Shown here: one piece after another, positions 38,890 through 48,686 of the stretch
Layout of the letters: the number at the start of each line of letters is the position of its first letter
Numbering within the stretch: position 1 is the stretch's first letter
DNA from: Calendula officinalis
Lineage: Eukaryota > Streptophyta > Magnoliopsida > Asterales > Asteraceae
Length of the DNA stretch: 64,000 bases
Reading direction: 5' to 3'
Assembly: GCA_963853835.1 (NCBI GenBank)
Contig: OY970835.1
Span: 12,034,501 to 12,098,500, forward strand
Notes under the pieces: model-generated
What the model saw: the letters and a program-made list of their open reading frames with translations, nothing else
Told to the model about the DNA's origin: nothing
Databases searched by the model: none
Position numbers and translations under genes: made by a program

Positions 38890-40540
38890 CTTGTAAAATC
38901 GATATCTATAGGCTATTGGTCATGCCTAGTAGTTATAATGGTTTAAGGGCCATCAGTATCAGTTATGGACATCTAGTGGTTATAATGTTCAACGACCATG
39001 GTTATGGGTTATGGACACCTATTACTTGTAAAATGGATATCTATAGGCTATTGCTCATGGCTAGTAGTTATAATGGTTCAAGGGCCATCGATATGAGTTG
39101 TGGACATGCATGTAGTGGTTATAATGGTTCAATGGCCTAGGTTATGGTTTATGTACACCTATTACATGTAAAATGGATATCTATCGGCTATTGGTCATGG
39201 CTAGTAGTTATAATGGTTTAAGGGACATCAATAATATTTATGGACATCTAGTGATTATAATGTTCAAGGACCATTGTTATGGGTTATGGACACCTATTAC
39301 TTGTAAAATGGATAACTATAGGCTATTGGTCATGGCTAGTACTTATAATGCTTCAAGGGCCATCGATATGAGTTATGGACATGCATGTAGAGGTTATAAT
39401 GGTTCAATGTCCTTGGTTATGGTTATGCACACCTATTACTTGTAAAATGGTTATCTATAGGCTATTGGTCATGGCTAGTAGTTATAATGGTTCAAGGGCC
39501 ATCAATATCAGTTATGGACATCTAGTGGTTAAATGGTTCAAGGACCATTGTTATGGGTTATGGACACCTATTACTTGCAAAATGCATATCTATAGGCTAT
39601 TGGTCATGGCTATTAGTTATAATGGTTCAAGGGCCATCAGTATCAGTTATGGACATCTAGTGGTTATAATGGTTCAATGGCCTTGGTTATGGGTTATGTA
39701 CACCTATTACTTGTAAAATGGATATCTATAGGCTATTGGTCATGCCTAGTAGTTATAATGGTTTAAGGGCCATCAGTATCAGTTATGGACATCTAGTGGT
39801 TATAATGTTCAACGACCATGGTTATGGGTTATGGACACCTATTACTTGTAAAATGGATATCTATAGGCTATTGCTCATGGCTAGTAGTTATAATGGTTCA
39901 AGGGCCATCGATATGAGTTGTGGACATGCATGTAGTGGTTATAATGGTTCAATGGCCAGGGTTATGGTTTATGTACACCTATTACATGTAAAATGGATAT
40001 CTATAGGCTATTGGTCATGGCTAGTAGTTATAATGGTTTAAGGGACATCAATATCATTTATGGACATCTTGTGGTTATAATGTTCAAGGACCATTGTTAT
40101 GGGTTATGGACACCTATTACTTGTAAAATGGATAACTATAGGCTATTTGTCATGGCTAGTACTTATAATGCTTCAAGGGCCATCGATATGAGTTATGGAC
40201 ATGCATGTAGAGGTTATAATGGTTCAATGTCCTTGGTTATGGTTATGCACACCTATTACTTGTAAAATGGTTATCTATAGGCTATTGGTCATGGCTAGTA
40301 GTTATAATGGTTCAAGGGCCATCAATATCAGTTATGGACATCTAGTGGTTAAATGGTTCAAGGACCATGGTTATGGGTTATGGACACCTATTACTTGCAA
40401 AATGCATATCTATAGGCTATTGGTCATGGCTATTAGTTATAATGGTTCAAGGGCCATCAGTATCAGTTATGGACATCTAGTGGTTATAATGGTTCAAGGA
40501 CCATGGTTATGGGTTATGGACACCTATTATTTGTAAAATG
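38890..40540. repeat. About 820-bp higher-order repeat, two copies
   Basis: Landmarks at 39,173 and 39,375 recur at 39,993 and 40,195 (offset 820 bp, six monomers), including the uncommon variants GTTCAACGACCATGG, GAGTTGTGGACATGC and GTAGAGGTTATAATGG. The same block also occurs near 27,940-28,755, so it was copied over about 11 kb within the array. Confidence 0.8.
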
Positions 40541-40892
40541 AATATCTATAGGCTATTGGTCATGGCTAGTAGTTATAATGGTTTAAGGGTCATCAGTATC
40601 AGTTATGGACATCTAGTGGTTATAATGGTTCAAGGACCATGGTTATGGGTTATGGACACCTATTACTTGTAAAATGGATATCTATATAGGTCATGGCTAG
40701 TAGTTATAATGGTTCAAGGGCCATCGGTAACAGTTATGGATATCTAGTGGTTATATTTGTTCAAGGGCCATGGTTATGGGTTACGGACACCTATTACTTG
40801 AAAAATGGATGTCTATAGGCTATTGGTCATGGCTAGTAGTTATAATGGTTTAAGGGCCATCAGTATCAGCTATGGACATCTAGTGGTTATAA

Positions 40893-40897
40893 TGTTC
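40893..40897. other. Target-site duplication TGTTC, left copy
   Basis: TGTTC directly precedes the element terminus TGTTAGG and is repeated at 52,383-52,387 directly after the other terminus. It falls in the satellite motif ATAATGTTCAAGG. Removing the element and one copy restores a normal satellite monomer, so the insertion is simple and complete. Confidence 0.95.
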
Positions 40898-41100
40898 TGT
40901 TAGGTCACAACAACCCTGGTTTATAATGTTGATTGATAGATTATTATACTTAGAGAAATATTAGAGTGATAACACAAGAATATAGTCAATGTATAAATCC
41001 ACTAAGTGTGGCTTGTTGCGGAATAACAAGACCACTAATCAATTACAAAAGATATAGAAGTGTAAAGTGAATTGGTGAGTACTCCTTTGCAAGATGATCT

Positions 41101-41109
41101 CTATTTATA
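41101..41109 (-). promoter_or_regulatory. TATA box in the 3' LTR
   Basis: On the minus strand the sequence reads TATAAATAG, a canonical plant TATA box, in the middle of the LTR. It is the expected core promoter; the 3' copy would drive reading out into the satellite to the left. The exact start site cannot be seen. Confidence 0.75.
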
Positions 41110-41170
41110 ATGTTATAGAGATCTTACATGATGAGCAAAGGAGTAACCGAAGGACTAAGTAAGGGAAATG

Positions 41171-41197
41171 ACTAAGATCAAGGGATTTGATCTTAGT
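41171..41197. repeat. Perfect 11-bp inverted repeat in U3 of the 3' LTR
   Basis: ACTAAGATCAA is followed by the spacer GGGAT and its exact reverse complement TTGATCTTAGT. It can form a stem-loop or bind a dimeric factor. It is conserved in the other LTR at 52,147-52,173. Confidence 0.85.
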
Positions 41198-41205
41198 CCG
41201 TTACT

Positions 41206-41309
41206 ATACTGAGTATCACTCAGTCCTTCTACTCAGTCCTTGTACTCAGTATCACTATCTGATACTGAGTACTGATACTGAGTTCCAATACTGATCACTC
41301 AGTATCAGA
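41206..41309. promoter_or_regulatory. Cluster of CAGTAT/ATACTG palindromic motifs in U3, 3' LTR
   Basis: Within about 100 bp, ACTCAGTATC and its complement GATACTGAGT recur in both orientations, making partial palindromes such as ACTGAGTATCACTCAGT. The position upstream of the TATA box suggests an enhancer-like or hairpin-forming region, by inference only. Repeated LTR palindromes have been reported for Sireviruses, but I could not compare sequences. Confidence 0.6.
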
Positions 41310-41406
41310 CCTAAACTTAACAATATTATTCTACATAATATTCAAAGCTAGTCTAGTTTGTTTTGTTATCTTAAGATCCAAAGGGGCAAGGCTTTTTGCC
41401 TTAACA

Positions 41407-41419
41407 ATCTCCCCCTATC
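41407..41419 (-). other. Polypurine tract (plus-strand primer site)
   Basis: On the minus strand the 13 bases next to the 3' LTR read GATAGGGGGAGAT. A G/A tract directly before the LTR start TGTTAAGG is the expected primer for second-strand DNA synthesis. It lies about 70 bp after the ORF3 stop codon. Confidence 0.88.
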
Positions 41420-41487
41420 TAAAGATAACAAAACAATTACAAAGAGAAACTAAACAAAATAAGCTACAGGCTGCAAAGTCTTCTTCT

Positions 41488-43319
41488 TTAGTCTTTGTTG
41501 ATCGACTCAAACTCGTAGAAGACTTCTTTCTTCACATGGATGAACTCTTCTCTTTTCTTCAGTTCATCTTGCCTGTTGTTTAGTACAGCAACTATCTTCT
41601 TTCTAAACCAAGCATCTTCTTTCTTGGTTATCATCCATTTAAGGCCCACCAAATGGCTGATAGGAGCTGTTGCCAAATCTGCTTCAGTAATGAAGCACTC
41701 CCTGTCATCTGAGTCAGTATACATATATCCAGATGTTGGATATATGGTACTCTTTTGATCCTGAAAGATAAGATTAGAGGGAACAGTATATGTGGGAATT
41801 ATTCTGAAAGTATTAAGGCACTCAGGTTTATTGTTCTTCATAGCTTCAGTCATCACACTGAGTGCCCTGTATTCTGCTGCATAGATAGTGCCTTTTTCAT
41901 AGCATATAGCAGATACAGCCCAGATTTCATCCATCATCACTTGGGCTTCAGAGGATCTTGAGGGCATCTCCTTTATCAGTCTAGCAATCTTTATCCAATC
42001 TTGAAGTCCCATGTTTTGGATGTCATGGAGGAAAAACTTCATTGGAGGACTGACTGGCCCAGTGCAAGTTGCAACAATTGATCTATCAACAGTTTTGACC
42101 TTTATTTTGTTGACAAATTCATTTAGCCAGTATATGTCTCTAACACTTGGAAATGCTTTATTCCTCAGCATACCCATCCTTGTTTCCCTATATCTTGTTC
42201 TTTGTGCCACAATGTTCCAATACTGTTCAAGTAATTCATCTCCAGTTCTTCTTACAGTATGAGATCTTCTTGGAACATCTTCAGACTCAGATTCAGGTTC
42301 TTCCTTAACAGGGAAGAATTTCTGGGCCTCAATCTCATCCTCAGCATCACTCTTTTCCTCAGTAAACTGAGCAGATCTCCTAGGTCTTGAGATCAGAGGA
42401 GCTGGATCTTGTTCTTCACTAGATTCTGAGGACATAACCACATTTGTCATTCTTCTGGTTATTGGTCTTCTAGGAATTCTAGAAGGTCCTTTTGCTTGAG
42501 GTGATATAGGTTTTCTAGTGGGCTCTTCATCATCTGAGAATGATGATGAAGAGGTTTCTTTATTTGCTTCATCCAGTGCAAAGTTTAAAAATTCTTCTGA
42601 TGCCACTGGATGTTCTTCATCTTCATCATCAGCAATAGGCCACACAAAAGGCCTATAGACCATAATTTGCAAGTTATTTTCTTCTTGAGCAGGTGGCTCA
42701 GTATAAGCTTGTTGTGGTTGGTCAGTATGAGTCTCCCCCTGAGCAGATGGCTCAAGTGGGTCTTGAACTTGTAAGGCTGACCTTGATCTTTGTCTTCTTC
42801 TCTCATACTGAATCCGAATTGACTCAGTATGAGGGCTTTGATGATGTTGTTGTTCTTGTTGTGGAGGTTGATCTTCATTCAATCGTCTTCTTTTCTCCCC
42901 CTGAGCAGATGGCTCAGTTTGATCAACCTCAGTATCTCTTTGTCTCTTCTCCCCCTTTTTGTTATCATTGGACGAGGAGGGAAGAGGATCAGTATCACCA
43001 CCCATGTCCCCTTCTGGTTGTTCAAGAGTAGGGGAGGGCATGGGCTCAGTTGCAGCATCAGTATCACCAGCACCTCCTTCTCCTTCTCCTTCTTCATTGT
43101 GGTCACCATGTGAACATGGTGGAGTTTGTGGAGGCTGCTGTGGTTGTTGAAGTAGTGAGACTGACTGTTTTATTGAGTCAATATCACCACTCATCTTGTC
43201 CATTCTGGCTAGTATTATATTTTGAGTTTGTTGGATGGCCAGAATGTGCTGCATGATTGCTTGCAGAGTCACTTGGTCTCCTGCAGCCTGAGATGCCTGA
43301 ATGCCCTGCACAGATGGTG
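41488..43319 (-). CDS. ORF3, predicted exon 2 (C-terminal 610 residues)
   Basis: This is a long open frame after pol, ending in TAA at 41,490-41,488, about 70 bp before the polypurine tract. I start it at 43,319, after a strong 3' splice site, rather than at the in-frame ATG at 43,401, which lies in intron sequence. It begins with a heptad-like helix (QAIMQHILAIQQTQNIILAR, likely coiled coil). Next comes a long low-complexity region rich in Gln, Pro, Glu and Ser with basic patches (KRRR, RRRQR), then a more ordered C-terminal part of about 240 residues. No signal peptide or transmembrane segment is present once the intron is removed. Sireviruses often carry an extra gene here, called env-like by position only; its function is unknown. 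Parts of the antisense strand are open but look like shadows. Confidence 0.8.
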
Positions 43320-44016
43320 CTAAAGAAACAAAAAATATAAAATTGGTTAGAGAGAAAGGTTTATCAAATAGAATTGTGGTGTTGTTTAACTCTATAATCA
43401 TATAAACAGAATTTGTGAAGTCTGTATTTCATCTGGTTTATGATGAAATATTTTGGACTTGTGCATAGCATGTGTAAGAAGTTTTTAGTAAAAGTGAGTG
43501 TGTAAATTTAAGTAGCTCAGTATAGGATAAGTCACATTTACTAAAAGGTTTTGGGTTTGGGTATTCGAAGCCTGGGATGTGCTTCTTGTTATTTTCAATG
43601 TTTATCACTCAGTATTAGAGTGATAACAGAAATGTGGCTAAACCCCATGGAAATTTTTTGGATTTTGTGGCTTAAGGGTTTTGTGATCATTTCTTGAATT
43701 AAGCTACCCAACTCAAAAATAAGTTGGACATAATTCAAGCAGTACCAGTGGGTGTCAGTATGACATTAACCACCATTGTCTCTTTAAATGTTGAGACAAC
43801 TGTAGACTGACAATGATCAATTTTGTGTGCTCAGTATATGAATTTTGCATAGCAGCAGTGGGCTAGCTATGTTGGCCATAAAAGGATATATATTTGAAAG
43901 ATCGTTTGAGACTTTGGTCAGTATTGAGTTGGTACTGGCCAATACTTAGTCTCTATTTGGGAATGGAATATATATATATATATATATAAGTTTAAGGGCT
44001 TTTTAGAAATTCATAC
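43320..44016 (-). other. Predicted 697-nt GT-AG intron in ORF3
   Basis: On the minus strand exon 1 ends TCTCAG and the intron starts GTATGA. The intron ends TTTTTTGTTTCTTTAG, followed by CACCATCTG. A consensus branch site CTAAC lies at 43,350-43,346, about 26 nt before the acceptor. The donor splits a codon after its first base and the acceptor resumes at the second base of a codon, so the frame is kept exactly (G + CA, Ala). The segment is AT-rich, contains a (TA)n run at about 43,969-43,988, and has stop codons in the exon-1 frame just past the donor. This is a sequence prediction without RNA evidence. Confidence 0.8.
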
Positions 44017-45406
44017 CTGAGACTCTGTCAGATTCCCTTCTAGCATCTGCAGAGGTTTTTCCAGGATCATGTGTTTGTTGATGTGCAGCACCAACATCTT
44101 CAATACCGACCTCTCTGTCATGCTGAGCACCTTCCAGTGTAGTTTGTGCATATTGAATCTCCACATCAAGAGGAACATGAGGTTCCTCAATTGGTTGAGC
44201 AGTTGGAGCTAGTTCTGGACCTGGAAGGTCAGCGGTGGCTGCAACTAGGCTTTGGACTTGAAGAGATGCAGTTAATGATGGAACATTTGCAGGCTGCACC
44301 TCCTCAGATGATAAGTTTCCCATAATGATAGAGGAAAGATTTCTTCTTCTTCTTTGAAGGACCAGTGGTGTGTCTTCGGAGGACTCAGTATCAAAAATTG
44401 TTTCAATGTGAGGAGCATCAGGATTCTGTGCAGGTGGAGAGAGATGTTGTTGAGTCGGTTCTTGAACTTGTGGAACATCCTGCATCTCAATATCTTGACC
44501 AGCCTGTGCTCCATTACCACTATTATCATCATTATCATCATCATCATCATTGTCTGGCTCAGTATCAGACATGTCTTCTGCATCATCGATGTGTTCTTGA
44601 ACAATGGCCCACATAGGAGGACTTAGAAGAGGCTCTCCTTCTCTTGGTCTGTAAAAGAAAATCTTCTCACTGAGTGGAGGAAGATCAACCCTTGGACTGT
44701 GAAATTCATCATAAGTATGTGTGGGCATTGAATGTTGAAAGATGAGTGATAAAAATCTGCAGAAAGGGACATTGCATTCCCGTGTGTTAGCCCGAACCAA
44801 AGTAGCTAATTCATTGAAAATTAGCTGAGCATAATCAATATTTCTTCCATAGTACAGAGCATGTACTATTTGCATCCCAAATTCGTTTATTTGGTCCAAA
44901 GCTCCCGTCTTGTGGGTCATACACCGAATTATTGTTGTAATGAGAATACCCCACATAGGACCAAATTCATTTCTTTTGATTGTGCCCGTTGTTCCTCTTC
45001 GACCCAAAAATGGCAGTACTGAGCGTGCCTCTGATCTATCAACAAATGGGTCATACTGAGCTTGGGCGGGAAGTCTCAGTGCTTCACGAATGATGGCAGT
45101 AGAAACAAATGCCCTTCTTTGATCTCTAATTACCCACCCAGCAATCATATCTGGAGAATCGAGTGTAGCAGAGTACCAAAACTCGCATAGCATTTCTGGG
45201 TAAATTGCTCGAGGAGACAAGGTCAGTGCACGAGCAATTGGGCAATTCTTCAGAAAAGTCACAATGTTTGTGAACTCTTGGCATGCCCAGGCTTGAGGAA
45301 TATTGAAGTTTGCTGTGATGTTGTTCCTTGCAAACCTGGGCAGTTCATCGTTTCGGAATTTGATTTCCGATTCAACTTCTGGAGCAACAAAAGTGTAATT
45401 CGCCAT
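44017..45406 (-). CDS. ORF3, predicted exon 1 (N-terminal 463 residues)
   Basis: The start is the ATG at 45,406 in good context (CACAGATGGCG). Residues about 20-255 form an ordered domain with FLKNCPIARALTLSPRAIYP and CEFWYSA (about 51-80), EALRLP near 108-113, and a later helical part MQIVHALYYGRNIDYAQLIF (178-197). From memory this resembles the N-terminal domain of the extra protein found after pol in other Sireviruses, sometimes named putative plant transposon protein; no search was possible. Residues about 274-295 are very acidic with an Asp run (EPDNDDDDDNDD), followed by a disordered Gln/Pro/Glu region to the splice site. Without splicing the frame would end four codons later at 44,003, giving 467 residues. 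The role is unknown; nothing supports an envelope protein. Confidence 0.8.
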
Positions 45407-45868
45407 CTGTGATTTGGATTTGAAAAAGTTTGCTTGCTAATAGAAAGTGAAATCGTTAATCGCAGAGAGAATTGAAAATGAAAGAAAGAAATAACAGTTA
45501 AAAAATTTGAAGAAAAAAAAACGGTTATTTATAGGAGATTTGAAAGATAATTAAGGTATTGGGAAGTAAAAACGGCTGATTTGACTGCCTTATCCTCTGC
45601 CAACGGTAACTTTCTTATTAAGAAAGGTTACCGTTTGAGCAGTATAAGGATTAAGCTCGGTTTGAGCGCCGTAATACCCCAATACTGAGTTAAAAAAAAT
45701 TAATTTTAAAAAAAAATTTTAAAAATATAAAAACAATTAATTTACTCTTGAAATTAATAAAAAAAATAAAAAATTTAAGTTTTGATGATAACCGACTAGT
45801 GATACTGAGTGGTCAGTATCAACAGGAGTGATACTGAGCGCTCAGTTTTAAAGAAAATTTAAGAAAGA
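45407..45868 (-). other. Spacer between pol and ORF3
   Basis: This 462-bp AT-rich spacer has no credible open frame. It holds the candidate ORF3 TATA box, an inverted repeat at 45,601-45,638 (arms CAACGGTAACTTTCTT and AAGAAAGGTTACCGTTTG, imperfect), long A/T runs around 45,690-45,775, and five CAGTAT/ATACTG motifs, three of them at 45,783-45,837 close to the pol stop. Confidence 0.7.
45525..45533 (-). promoter_or_regulatory. Candidate TATA box for ORF3
   Basis: The minus strand reads CTCCTATAAATAACCG, a near-ideal plant TATA box, 119 nt upstream of the ORF3 ATG. With a start about 30 nt downstream it would give a leader of roughly 90 nt. The sequence between is pyrimidine-rich (CTCTCTGCG, TTTCACTTTC), as in plant 5' leaders. 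This suggests ORF3 may be transcribed from its own promoter. Splicing from the LTR transcript to an acceptor such as TTTCTATTAG near 45,436 is an alternative. Confidence 0.5.
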
Positions 45869-48163
45869 TTAAGGATTTAACATACCTAATTTCCCTAGTA
45901 AATACATAAACCTTTCCTCAGGAAGAGGTTTAGTAAACACATCGGCCAATTGTTCATCTGTTGGTACATAATCTACTTCAACCTTACCTTTTTCCACATT
46001 ATCTCGAATAAAGTGGTGTCTGATATCAATGTGCTTGGTTTTGGAGTGATAGACTGGGTTCTCTGTGATAGCAATAGCACTCTTGTTATCACAATGAATG
46101 GGAGTCTTATGGAAGTTGAACCCATAGTCTAAGAGTTGATACTGCATCCATAATAATTGAGCACAACAACTTCCTGCAGCAACATATTCTGCTTCTGCTG
46201 TGGAAGTTGCTACCGAATTTTGTTTCTTGGATGACCAGCCAACTAGTCTTCCACCTAGGAATTGACATCCTCCACTTGTGCTCTTTCTGTCCAATCTACA
46301 ACCTGCAAAATCTGCATCTGTGTACCCTTCAAGGTCAAAGTTTGAGTCTTTGGGATACCAAAGACCCAGGTTAGGAGTACCTGTAAGATATCTAAAGATG
46401 CGCTTAACTGCTTTCATGTGTGATTCTTTAGGATCAGCCTGATACCGAGCACACAAACATGTGGCAAACATCATATCAGGCCTACTAGCAGTTAAGTAAA
46501 GTAAAGAACCAATCATACCTCGGTATGTGGATTGACATACTGGTTTACCAGTTTCATCCTTACTTATCTTATCCTGAGTACCCATAGGAGTGTGCATGGA
46601 AGATAAATTTTCAAATTTGTATTTCTTTAACATGTCATGCACATACTTACTTTGATTTATAAAAGTGCCATCAGGCTTTTGTTCAACTTGTAAACCAAGA
46701 AAGTAAGTAAGTTCTCCCATCATACTCATCTGATACTGAGTTGACATTATCTTAGCAAACCAGTCACACATTGACTTGTCAGTGGAACCAAAGATAATAT
46801 CATCTACATATATCTGAATGAGTAAGATGTCAGAATCTTTCCTTTTTGAAAATAATGTTTTATCAATTTTACCTCTTGTAAATTTATTTTCAATAAGGTA
46901 CTCAGACAGGGTGTCATACCAGGCTCTTGGAGCTTGTTTGAGCCCATATAGAGCTTTATCAAGCTTGAACACATAATTAGGAAATTTGGGATCAACAAAA
47001 CCTGGAGGTTGTTTAACATAAACTTCTTCTTGTAGTTTTCCATTTAGAAAAGCACTTTTGACATCCATCTGATAAACTTTGAAATTCTTAAAAGCTGCAT
47101 ATGCAAGATACAACCTAATAGCTTCAATACTTGCAACTGGTGCAAAAGTTTCATCATAGTCAATGCCTTCTTCTTGCCTGTAACCTTGAGCAACTAACCT
47201 TGCTTTGTTTCTGATGACAACACCATCCTTGTCCATCTTGTTTCTGAACACCCACTTAGTACCAATAATAGTTTTGCCAGAAGGAGGTGGCACTAAGTTC
47301 CAAACTTTGTTTCTCTCAAACTCTGTGAGCTCTTCTTGCATAGCCTCTACCCAATCTTCATCTAATAAAGCTTCATCAGCTTTCTTTGGTTCAATGGTAG
47401 ATAAGAAACTTGAGAAGAAACAAAAATTTGCAGTTGCTTGGGTTGGAAATTCTAATTTTCTTCTTGTTTGGACACCTTCTTCAATAGGACCAATAATGTT
47501 TGAGTGTGGATGGTCTCTGTGTTCCCTTAAATTGTTTCCTAAGGGAGCATTTGAAATAGGATCAACAATATCTTGTTGATTTGGTGTGTTGTCTGTCTGA
47601 TACTGAGTGGAATTCTGATCAGTATTAGACAGTGCAGGTTGCTGATCATCCTCATTTTGCAGAGTTGATGTGGATTCTTGTGAAGTGTTGGATGTTTCAC
47701 CTTCTTCATAGATAGAATGGTTCAGATCATTAGTTGGAAACTCAGTATGGAGGTCCTCTGTTATGGGAACCTCAGTATTAGTCTCATTTGAGTGATACTG
47801 AGTTTGAACTTGATCAGTTTCATTAAACTTATTAGGAATAAAGTGTGGATGAAACTTAGGCTGTTCAGCAATGGAGTGTTCTGGATTGCATAGAATATCT
47901 ATGCCACTTATGTCTTCACTTGCTAAGGTAGAATGCTCATTCTGATCTTCATCGAATGTGACATGAATGGATTCTACAATCATCTTGGTTGTTATGATAT
48001 ACACTCTGAAAGCTTTAGAGTGTGGAGAATAGCCCATGAACACGCCTTCATTTGCTTTGGGAGCAAATTTGTTGAGATTTTGTTTTGTACCTGAGTACAA
48101 AGCATTTACTCCCAAAGATGTGGAAGTATTCCACATTAGGAATCTTGCCATTATATAACTCAT
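45869..48163 (-). CDS. pol fragment: integrase C-terminal part, reverse transcriptase and RNase H
   Basis: This 764-codon open frame copies the element RNA into DNA. Its first ~20 codons overlap the previous frame and are probably not native; homology-like sequence starts at KQNLNKFAPKANEGVFMGYS (about 27-46), the usual end of the integrase region. An acidic, disordered linker spans about 70-250. The RT domain runs from about 270 to 515 with KVYQMDVKSAF (catalytic Asp near 367) and YVDDIIFGS (452-460). RNase H follows with YTDADFAGC (Asp 616), STAEAEY (Glu 657), HCDNKSA (Asp 692) and IDIRHHFIRD. The end MLNP matches the usual copia pol end. All catalytic motifs are present and the frame has no stops. 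It is separated from the integrase frame by one extra base near 48,083-48,086. Confidence 0.93.
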   Translation of the reverse strand: MSYIMARFLMWNTSTSLGVNALYSGTKQNLNKFAPKANEGVFMGYSPHSKAFRVYIITTKMIVESIHVTFDEDQNEHSTLASEDISGIDILCNPEHSIAEQPKFHPHFIPNKFNETDQVQTQYHSNETNTEVPITEDLHTEFPTNDLNHSIYEEGETSNTSQESTSTLQNEDDQQPALSNTDQNSTQYQTDNTPNQQDIVDPISNAPLGNNLREHRDHPHSNIIGPIEEGVQTRRKLEFPTQATANFCFFSSFLSTIEPKKADEALLDEDWVEAMQEELTEFERNKVWNLVPPPSGKTIIGTKWVFRNKMDKDGVVIRNKARLVAQGYRQEEGIDYDETFAPVASIEAIRLYLAYAAFKNFKVYQMDVKSAFLNGKLQEEVYVKQPPGFVDPKFPNYVFKLDKALYGLKQAPRAWYDTLSEYLIENKFTRGKIDKTLFSKRKDSDILLIQIYVDDIIFGSTDKSMCDWFAKIMSTQYQMSMMGELTYFLGLQVEQKPDGTFINQSKYVHDMLKKYKFENLSSMHTPMGTQDKISKDETGKPVCQSTYRGMIGSLLYLTASRPDMMFATCLCARYQADPKESHMKAVKRIFRYLTGTPNLGLWYPKDSNFDLEGYTDADFAGCRLDRKSTSGGCQFLGGRLVGWSSKKQNSVATSTAEAEYVAAGSCCAQLLWMQYQLLDYGFNFHKTPIHCDNKSAIAITENPVYHSKTKHIDIRHHFIRDNVEKGKVEVDYVPTDEQLADVFTKPLPEERFMYLLGKLGMLNP

Positions 48164-48686
48164 ATGGAGTCTTCAGATGTCTTTGGACTACAGTAGCTCT
48201 ATTCTGAGTAAAGTTTGCACAGTTTACAGCTTCAGCCCAGAAACTCAGTGCCAGTCCAGCATGGCATAATAAAGTTCTTGCAGCTTCAATCAGTGTTCTA
48301 TTCTTTCTTTCTACAACACCATTTTGTTGTGGTGTGTAGGCTGCTGAGAAGTTTTGAATGATTCCTTTTTCTTCACAGAAATCTGCTAATACCGAGTTCT
48401 TAAACTCAGTACCATGGTCACTTCTAAGTTGCTTGACCTTGGTGCCTTTTTGAAGTTCCTCTCTTTTTATAAAGGCAATGATTTCTGTTGTTGCATCTGA
48501 CTTAGTCTTGAGGAAGATGACCCAAGTATATCTTGAAAATTCATCAACCAAGACTAGAGTGTAGATCCTTTTGGCCAAAGATGGTGTGCTGATGGGGCCA
48601 AAAAGATCCATATGTATCATAGTAAGAGGTTCATTAATGGAATGATTGACTTTGGACTTGAATGAACTCTTCTTCTGCTTGCCCAT
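48048..48686 (-). pseudogene. pol fragment: integrase catalytic core
   Basis: This frame inserts the DNA copy into the chromosome. It holds the DDE core: HMDLFGP (Asp 27), LRSDHGTEF (Asp 90) and PQQNGVVERKNR (Glu 126). The 35 residues between the last two give the standard DD35E spacing. The frame enters by a one-base loss relative to the upstream zinc domain (GAATGGGC where GAAATGGGC would keep frame, 48,686-48,687). It leaves correct sequence near 48,085, where an extra A in a run of A on the minus strand pushes RT into another frame; the last ~15 codons (about KTKSQQICSQSK) are out-of-frame readings. Both lesions sit in or beside short homopolymers, so sequencing error is possible. Confidence 0.85.

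Larger units (their letters stand above)
24763..40897. repeat. 135/140-bp satellite array, left arm
   Basis: About 118 tandem monomers. The A-type monomer (135-136 bp) runs TTATGGGTTATGGACACC ... CATCAGTATCAGTTATGG ... TTCAAGGACCATGG. The B-type (140 bp) carries CATCGATATGAG, GGACATGCATGTAG and TTCAATGGCCTTGG instead. A and B alternate over much of the array, giving a 275-bp dimer period. Runs of A only and shortened variants interrupt the pattern. The array is cut at 40,897 by a retrotransposon and continues at 52,383 in register. It has open frames of 60-160 codons because the monomer has few stops; these are not genes. No known satellite family is recognised from sequence alone. Confidence 0.97.
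40898..41406 (-). repeat. 3' LTR of the Sirevirus-type element
   Basis: This 509-bp LTR starts and ends with TGTTA...TAACA inverted ends. It is identical to the 5' LTR except at four single-base positions (for example CAACCCTGG here against CAACGCTGG). In element orientation the U3 half carries the CAGTAT-rich palindromic cluster and a hairpin. A TATA box follows, then the R/U5 part with TTATTCCGCA. Confidence 0.97.

Noticed and set aside
41540..43256. Plus-strand open frames opposite ORF3, with others opposite RT (45,950-47,579) and Gag (49,566-51,052)
   Set aside because: They are antisense shadows of low-complexity coding sequence, short, with no recognised domain.
43320..43401. Hydrophobic N-terminus of the second ORF3 frame as a signal peptide or membrane anchor
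   Set aside because: This stretch is the polypyrimidine tract and 3' end of the predicted intron; the hydrophobic residues come from the T-rich tract.
41488..45406. ORF3 as a true envelope glycoprotein
   Set aside because: After removing the intron there is no signal peptide, no transmembrane segment and no Cys-rich ectodomain. Position after pol is the only argument.
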